From CAYSRJ01 sp964521865 (GTDB lineage: Bacteria > Spirochaetota > B62-G9 > DRHN01), in contig CAZFTJ010000001.1 of assembly GCA_964521865.1 (NCBI GenBank), positions 186,001 through 250,000 of the forward strand: DNA of 64,000 nt, in the 5' to 3' direction. This document shows, piece after piece, positions 59,852 through 64,000 of the stretch. The notes under the pieces were generated by a model, which worked only from the letters and a program-made list of their open reading frames with translations, ran no database searches and was not told the origin of the DNA. The position numbers were made by a program, and so were the translations under genes. Positions within the stretch are counted from its first letter, which is position 1. Each line of letters begins with the position of its first letter.

Positions 59852-60034
59852 TTGATACAAAAAGAATTATACCAGATAGCAGAAAAAAAATCAAACACAT
59901 TTTACAAATCCACCTGTAGTACTCAAGGAAAGTCAACAAGCTCCTTTATTGAGCGATACTGGGGTAGTTATTGCGAGAAACCTGATCAAGAAATTAAGCC
60001 CGTTCAACATTCTAATTCTTTTCTATATAAGTAA
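59852..60034 (+). CDS. Small hypothetical protein
   Basis: 60 codons starting at TTG 59852 with AGGAGG nine bases upstream. The sequence (IAEKKSNTFYKSTCSTQGKS, TSSFIERYWGSYCEKPD) matches no family I recognise. No hydrophobic segment. It may be a remnant of an insertion-sequence gene or a short regulatory protein. The gene-free part before it (59486-59776) has an AT-rich hairpin near 59495-59530 and nothing else I can support. Confidence 0.35.
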   Translation: MIQKELYQIAEKKSNTFYKSTCSTQGKSTSSFIERYWGSYCEKPDQEIKPVQHSNSFLYK

Positions 60035-60052
60035 TTAAAAAACCCACTATGC

Positions 60053-60167
60053 AAAAGTAACTCAAAAATCACACCTAAACAGGGTTTTTAGCACTTAAAA
60101 GTGAAAAATTAACAAAAAGTAACTCAAAATCAAAACGCAAAAATAGTAAAAGTAACTCAAGATTTTT
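60053..60167 (+). repeat. Three direct copies of AAAAGTAACTCAAAAATCA
   Basis: Copies at 60053-60071, 60115-60132 and 60148-60167 (AAAAGTAACTCAA conserved; tails vary). They lie 120-235 bases upstream of the transposase start codon. Spaced 62 and 33 bases apart, they could be binding sites for a transposase or regulator. Confidence 0.6.
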
Positions 60168-60287
60168 AACACTTTCTCAAAGAGCTATTTTAACATAATC
60201 TCTTATATTGTATGAAATTATAGACTATCATTCTTGACCGCTGCACCCTTAAAATATTGAACACCAATATTGAACAGGGGGTCAGAC

Positions 60288-61517
60288 ATGTCAAGAATAC
60301 GCACCCTCCAGGAGGCCGATTTCCTGAAATATTTCCGCCGAATTAACAAACGTGCCATCAGGAAAACCTTGTCACAATATAGATCAACCGGACCAATCGG
60401 TTATGCAACTTCTCTGATATTAGCTCGCATTCTAAAAGTCAAAGAGCGTATCTCTTCTGACCGAGAATTAAGCTATAAACTATCTAAGATCCAGATCTAT
60501 CGCGAAGCAATCGGCATCAAGCGTAACATGATTCCAGCCCATAATACCTTCAATACACTACGCAGTCGATTGGGGCCGAAAGGATTTGTTCAAATCCATC
60601 AACACTTCATTCTTCAGGCATACCAGACCGGCTTGCTCACTCCACCAATACCAGATCTTCCAAATATGGTAAAAGATAAAATCATACTCATAGGAGACTC
60701 AACCTTTCTCAAGGCAGTTGCTCGTACCAAAGGGCAAAAGGATGAAAACGGTAACTGGATATTTACTGATGACAGCATAGCTTTTGGTAAACCCCACCAC
60801 AAGCATAAATATCCCGTAGGCCATCGTGCCCATACACTCATATCCGTCAGCGGGATTCCTGTGGTTAGCCTCATTGCACCTGCCAATGAAAGTGATAAAG
60901 CTCATATCTTACCGCTATTACACACTTTACAGGCTCGTTATCCGAGCCTTCCCTTTGTTTGTGTAATCCTCGATGCAGGCTATGATACAGAGGAACTACA
61001 CCGGGATATTTACACCGACCTGAAAATTATTCCCATCATCATACGCAAACCTTCTATGAAGTGGAAGCCGAAGCTGGGTGAAACCGGCACACCTCTCTGT
61101 CCATTTGGTTATCCGACTCGACGCAAGGGAATCGAATATAATCATGATCGGACTAAGTTCGCATGTTATCATGCTTGTCTTAAAGACCCTCAGAAACTTA
61201 TATTTACCTGTGATCATTTGCGCTCAAAGAGCCAATTCGGCTGGATGTCTCATACTTACTTCAAAGATGGTTACCGCCGACAGGGTCCGGCGGTTCCAGG
61301 CTCAAGGCTCTACGAACATCTTAAACCACTTCGTACCGGAATCGAACGTTACTACGGGCTGACCAAAGAGAACCGCTACTATATGGAGCACAATAACACC
61401 TATATGGGACATGACAATGTCCTCAATCATGTCATCGAGCATGACATTGTCGCAACCCTGGATATCCTCTATGAACACTCGAAAACAGGTAAATGGAGCG
61501 ATGTTCTCGATATCTAA
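60288..61517 (+). CDS. DDE transposase (IS4/IS5-like), apparently intact
   Basis: Transposase of 409 residues. N-terminal helical part (LQEADFLKYFRRINKRAIRK), then a DDE catalytic core of the DDE_Tnp_1 type: first Asp in IILIGDSTFLKAVARTKG, second in VCVILDAGYDTEELHRDIY, and Glu in TGIERYYGLTKENRYYME. KYPVGHRAHTLISVSGIPVV is typical of the group. The start is ATG 60288 after GGGGG; TTG 60270 is possible. No frameshift is seen. A 13-base direct repeat (AATATTGAACAGG) lies just before the start (60266) and at the stop (61516). Terminal inverted repeats could not be located by eye. Confidence 0.85.
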   Translation: MSRIRTLQEADFLKYFRRINKRAIRKTLSQYRSTGPIGYATSLILARILKVKERISSDRELSYKLSKIQIYREAIGIKRNMIPAHNTFNTLRSRLGPKGFVQIHQHFILQAYQTGLLTPPIPDLPNMVKDKIILIGDSTFLKAVARTKGQKDENGNWIFTDDSIAFGKPHHKHKYPVGHRAHTLISVSGIPVVSLIAPANESDKAHILPLLHTLQARYPSLPFVCVILDAGYDTEELHRDIYTDLKIIPIIIRKPSMKWKPKLGETGTPLCPFGYPTRRKGIEYNHDRTKFACYHACLKDPQKLIFTCDHLRSKSQFGWMSHTYFKDGYRRQGPAVPGSRLYEHLKPLRTGIERYYGLTKENRYYMEHNNTYMGHDNVLNHVIEHDIVATLDILYEHSKTGKWSDVLDI

Positions 61518-61524
61518 TATTGAA

Positions 61525-61806
61525 CAGGCTTAATTTATTAACCGGTGGTGAGAAGCTGCTTGATATTGAGAGGTTACAGGAAGAGAAAAGTTTTTTGAAG
61601 ATATTGGGAGCAGAGAATATACCGGATTCGACAACGGCGGGGGACTTTCTGGTTCGGTTTAGTGATACTGATATAGATATTGTTTCAAGAGTTTCTTGAT
61701 CAGGCACAAGACAATGTGTTGTTTCTGTTGGAAGAGGAAAAGAAAAAGAAAGCGACGATTGACAGTGATTCTTCTATATATGAAGTATATGGGAGGAAGA
61801 AGGAGG
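61525..61806 (+). pseudogene. IS1380-type transposase, N-terminal fragment with frameshift
   Basis: Reading LNLLTGGEKLLDIERLQEEK, FLKILGAENIPDSTTAGDFL then, after a frame change near 61685, FLLEEEKKKKATIDSDSSIY with EVYGRKKEG. These are typical of the N-terminal part and the first catalytic Asp of IS1380 transposases. The rest is replaced by an unrelated IS3-type fragment at about 61808. Confidence 0.7.
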
Positions 61807-61807
61807 G

Positions 61808-61939
61808 GCGGATTATTCGTACTTCATGTTCTACAACGAAGAAAGGCCCCATCAATCTCTGGGATACAAGACTTCGGCTGAGCTCTACTTTGAGGCAGTC
61901 ACGAGTGGTAGCGTCATTCGTTCTGCACACAACCGATAG
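61808..61939 (+). pseudogene. IS3-type transposase OrfB, C-terminal fragment
   Basis: Frame two gives ADYSYFMFYNEERPHQSLGY then KTSAELYFEAVTSGSVIRSA to a TAG. Y-N-x-x-R-P-H-x-x-L-x-x-x-T-P-x-x-x-Y is the C-terminal signature of IS3-family OrfB. It begins exactly where the IS1380-type piece ends. Confidence 0.75.
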
Positions 61940-62204
61940 GGTCAGGAGGTCGAAATACCTCTATCCTGTCTGCCTGGGGTGTGAGGGGAGAAAAGATTGG
62001 GGACCACAGAGGGCGATAGAAAGCGACTGTCTGGGATCGGGGGGTATATAAAAAATACCACTCTGTCTAAAAAAATCGCTTTACGGCCTTCTATGAACGT
62101 GTTCTGAGGAGGTTGTGGAGTCATTCGGTGGAATTATAGAATAATGCTAAAAAAGCTTACAAATCAAGACACATTTTTTTCTTGTCTTAAGGCGGGAAAA
62201 AAAG

Positions 62205-62522
62205 ATGGTCAAAGAGCACCATCCATTTTATACTATCGCGAGGGATGAGTTAAAACTAAATCTTTACTCTGGTTTAATTCTTGATCTTTTAAAACATTGG
62301 TTAGTAGGGTTGTCGAGTCACTCTGCTAGATACCTGGAGAATGCTGCACCGGATATGTTTACTGCAGTATTGAATCGGCTTCAGGGTAAAACGAACAGCC
62401 TGGTGGAGCGGGTGATGAGAACGATTAATCTCCGCATTAATGTGGGGAAATGGAGTTTGGCCGGGGCGTTGAATGTTACGAAGGTACGACTGGCATACTA
62501 TTACAACTGTTTCGATGCCTGA
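62205..62522 (+). pseudogene. Transposase C-terminal fragment, family uncertain
   Basis: 105 codons. The end (LVERVMRTINLRINVGKWSL, AGALNVTKVRLAYYYNCFDA) has the E-R-x-x-R-x-I-N-x-R-x-x-x-G-x-W-S-x-x-G-A arrangement seen at the C-termini of several DDE transposases, for example the ISLre2 group. The N-terminal catalytic parts are missing. The stretch 61940-62204 before it has only broken frames. Confidence 0.45.
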
Positions 62523-62834
62523 ACGTCTGTGGCAGCCGGAATAACCAGGAGCTTAAAATGAGCAAACCGGTGAAGCTGAAGAAACAGAGAATAAGTTCAT
62601 TGTATTGATCCAAAATAAGAAAAGGGAACAGTGATTGATCGATTAATTGGGTTTTTGAGCATCTGGAACCAAAATCATGAGATAAAACAAAGGTGGTATG
62701 CCTATTTTTTACTCAGGTCAACTAATTGTGACGCTACCAAAATCTTAGTTAGCGGTAGCATAATTTTCGCATATCTGGCAAAAGTTATAGAGTTCAAGTA
62801 ATAACATAATCTATTACAAAAAGTGGGAGGATTT
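62523..62834. other. Intergenic region without a recognised gene
   Basis: 312 bases between the transposase fragment and the epimerase gene. Only a weak GCTACC/GGTAGC inverted repeat (near 62733-62760) is visible. No promoter close to consensus was found. Probably the flank of the insertion-sequence cluster. Confidence 0.5.
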
Positions 62835-63827
62835 ATGAGTTTTTGGAAAGGGAAGAAAGTTCTAGTTACAGGCGCTGGTGGCTTTATTGGGAGTTATTTA
62901 ACTGAAGAATTAGTTAATTTAGAAGCAGACGTAACTTGTTTTGTTAAATACAATTCAAGAAATGATTGGGGACTTATCGATTCATTGTCAAATGAAATCA
63001 AGAAAGAAATTAGAATTATAACCGGAGATTTAAAAGATTCAGATGCTGTGGCAAAAGCTGTTCGTAAAAACAAAATAATTTTTCACCTGGGAGCTCTAAT
63101 TGCTATCCCATATTCCTATATTCACCCAAGGGACACTATAGAAACAAATATCTTAGGTATTTTAAATATATTGACCTCTGCCCTACAAAATAAAGTGGAA
63201 AAAGTCATCCATACTTCTACAAGTGAGGTATATGGTACAGCATGCTATATACCTATTGATGAAAAGCATCCATTGCAGGCTCAATCTCCATATTCAGCTA
63301 GTAAAATTGCAGCTGATAAAATTGCAGAAAGTTATTACCTATCCTATAATTTACCAATTAACATTATAAGACCTTTTAATACTTATGGCCCTAGACAATC
63401 TGCACGCTCTATAATACCGACCATAATAACCCAAGCTTTAAATAAAGATGAGATACACATAGGATCACTCTATCCTAAAAGGGATTTTACTTTTGTTACT
63501 GATACTGTTGCAGGTTTTATTAAAATAGCTGAGGTTTCTGAATCAATTGGTGAAGCAATTAATATAGGCTCAGGATTTGAGATTTCAATTGCTGCTCTAG
63601 TCAACAAGATACTGTCTCTGATGGGCAAAAAGAAGAGAGTAATCTCTGATCCAAAGCGAGAAAGACCTTTAAAGAGTGAAGTTGGCAGACTATTAGCAGA
63701 TAACTCAAAGGCAAAAAATCTACTTGGTTGGACACCAAAAATAAGCTTTGATGATGGATTAAAACAGACTATAAATTATATTAAGGATAATATCGGGATA
63801 TATAAATCAGACCTATATAATATTTAA
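62835..63827 (+). CDS. NAD-dependent epimerase/dehydratase (GDP-mannose/UDP-sugar dehydratase-like)
   Basis: SDR enzyme of about 330 residues: KKVLVTGAGGFIGSYLTEEL, NKIIFHLGALIAIPYSYIHP, VIHTSTSEVYGTACYIPID, catalytic YSASKIAADKIAESYY, IRPFNTYGPRQSARSIIPTI. The pattern of FHLGALIAIPYSYIHP and PRQSARS is typical of nucleotide-sugar 4,6-dehydratases/C4 epimerases such as those in legionaminic and related sugar clusters (LegB/PglF-like soluble types). Start ATG 62835, four bases after GGGAGG. It continues the polysaccharide locus on the far side of the insertion-sequence cluster and is followed by another SDR gene. Confidence 0.87.
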   Translation: MSFWKGKKVLVTGAGGFIGSYLTEELVNLEADVTCFVKYNSRNDWGLIDSLSNEIKKEIRIITGDLKDSDAVAKAVRKNKIIFHLGALIAIPYSYIHPRDTIETNILGILNILTSALQNKVEKVIHTSTSEVYGTACYIPIDEKHPLQAQSPYSASKIAADKIAESYYLSYNLPINIIRPFNTYGPRQSARSIIPTIITQALNKDEIHIGSLYPKRDFTFVTDTVAGFIKIAEVSESIGEAINIGSGFEISIAALVNKILSLMGKKKRVISDPKRERPLKSEVGRLLADNSKAKNLLGWTPKISFDDGLKQTINYIKDNIGIYKSDLYNI

Positions 63828-63841
63828 AGAAGAATGGAGAT

Positions 63842-64000
63842 ATGTCTAAAAAGGCTTTGTTAACAGGAAGTAATGGCTTTATAGGAAAGAATTTATCGAG
63901 TGAATTGCAGAAAGAATATGAGGTTATTGGAGTTGATCTAAGTGGTGATATATCTGTAGACCTAAGAAACTGGAATGAGGTTAAAAAGATACCTTCAGTG
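63842..64000 (+). CDS. NAD-dependent epimerase/dehydratase, N-terminal part (runs off window)
   Basis: 53 codons to the end of the window. It starts KKALLTGSNGFIGKNLSSEL, the SDR nucleotide-binding motif, followed by VIGVDLSGDISVDLRNWNEV. GGAG lies seven bases before the ATG, which is 15 bases after the preceding stop, so the two SDR genes are in one operon. Catalytic parts lie beyond the window. Confidence 0.82.
   Translation, partial: MSKKALLTGSNGFIGKNLSSELQKEYEVIGVDLSGDISVDLRNWNEVKKIPSV

Noticed and set aside
1..64000. CRISPR arrays
   Set aside because: The only spaced repeats seen (12921-13048 and 60053-60167) are few, degenerate or irregularly spaced, and no cas genes are present.
1..64000. 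tRNA or rRNA genes
   Set aside because: No sequence with a complete T-arm, anticodon arm and acceptor pairing was recognised by eye in the intergenic regions.

Overview
The window most likely comes from a free-living or host-associated spirochaete (Spirochaetota). This is inferred from the repeated spirochaete-style signal peptides on binding proteins (ends such as LFAGGQK and VFAGGEKE), a 1335-residue outer-membrane type protein that combines a barrel-like N-terminus, FSPNGDG repeats and an OmpA domain, and the density of sugar ABC transporters. It is a chromosomal segment. The first ~27 kb is moderately GC-rich. From ~27.2 kb on, AT-rich blocks alternate with GC-richer ones, and the polysaccharide region after ~48 kb is clearly AT-rich, which suggests acquired DNA.

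Layout, 1-31.9 kb: the 3' end of murE; a minus-strand Fbp/iron-type or polyamine-type ABC transporter (binding protein, ATPase, fused double permease, second binding protein); a PiT phosphate transporter; a DUF427 protein; the membrane peptidase SppA; the large OmpA/FSPNGDG protein; a threonine-pathway pair (thrH-like, hom); mtlD; then a carbohydrate/polyol operon with a binding protein, two permeases, a small membrane protein, an oxidoreductase, a 3-epimerase-like enzyme and two different ATPases, followed by a second TIM-barrel isomerase and a zinc polyol-type dehydrogenase. An Lrp/AsnC regulator then faces a minus-strand catabolic set: a trimethylamine methyltransferase homologue without pyrrolysine, a zinc dehydrogenase, and an alpha-oxoamine synthase (Kbl-like).

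31.9-48.3 kb: a PotDABC-like transporter with a TIM-barrel isomerase diverges from that set across an AT-rich promoter region. A VanZ-like protein, a HicBA module and a MATE exporter follow. Then comes a dTDP-rhamnose locus (degT aminotransferase, rfbA, rfbC, rfbD, rfbB) into which several toxin-antitoxin-like genes are interleaved: an MNT/HEPN pair, a lone HicB, and two single-chain nucleotidyltransferase-HEPN fusions. The block between rfbA and rfbC is bordered by a broken duplicate of the rfbA 3' end.

48.3-64 kb: a glycosyltransferase and flippase on the plus strand face a minus-strand cluster (membrane protein, glycosyltransferase, rfbH-type dehydrase with an unusual PemK-like N-terminal domain, rfbG, cupin epimerase, reductase, rfbF). 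This cluster should make a CDP-3,6-dideoxyhexose. About 3.5 kb of insertion-sequence material follows (one intact transposase and at least four broken ones), then more nucleotide-sugar epimerase genes running off the window. Together the second half builds surface polysaccharide precursors (dTDP-rhamnose and a CDP-dideoxysugar), transfers and flips them. The first half is mainly nutrient uptake and catabolism. Short GC-rich palindromic repeats are scattered through the intergenic spaces of the first 23 kb.
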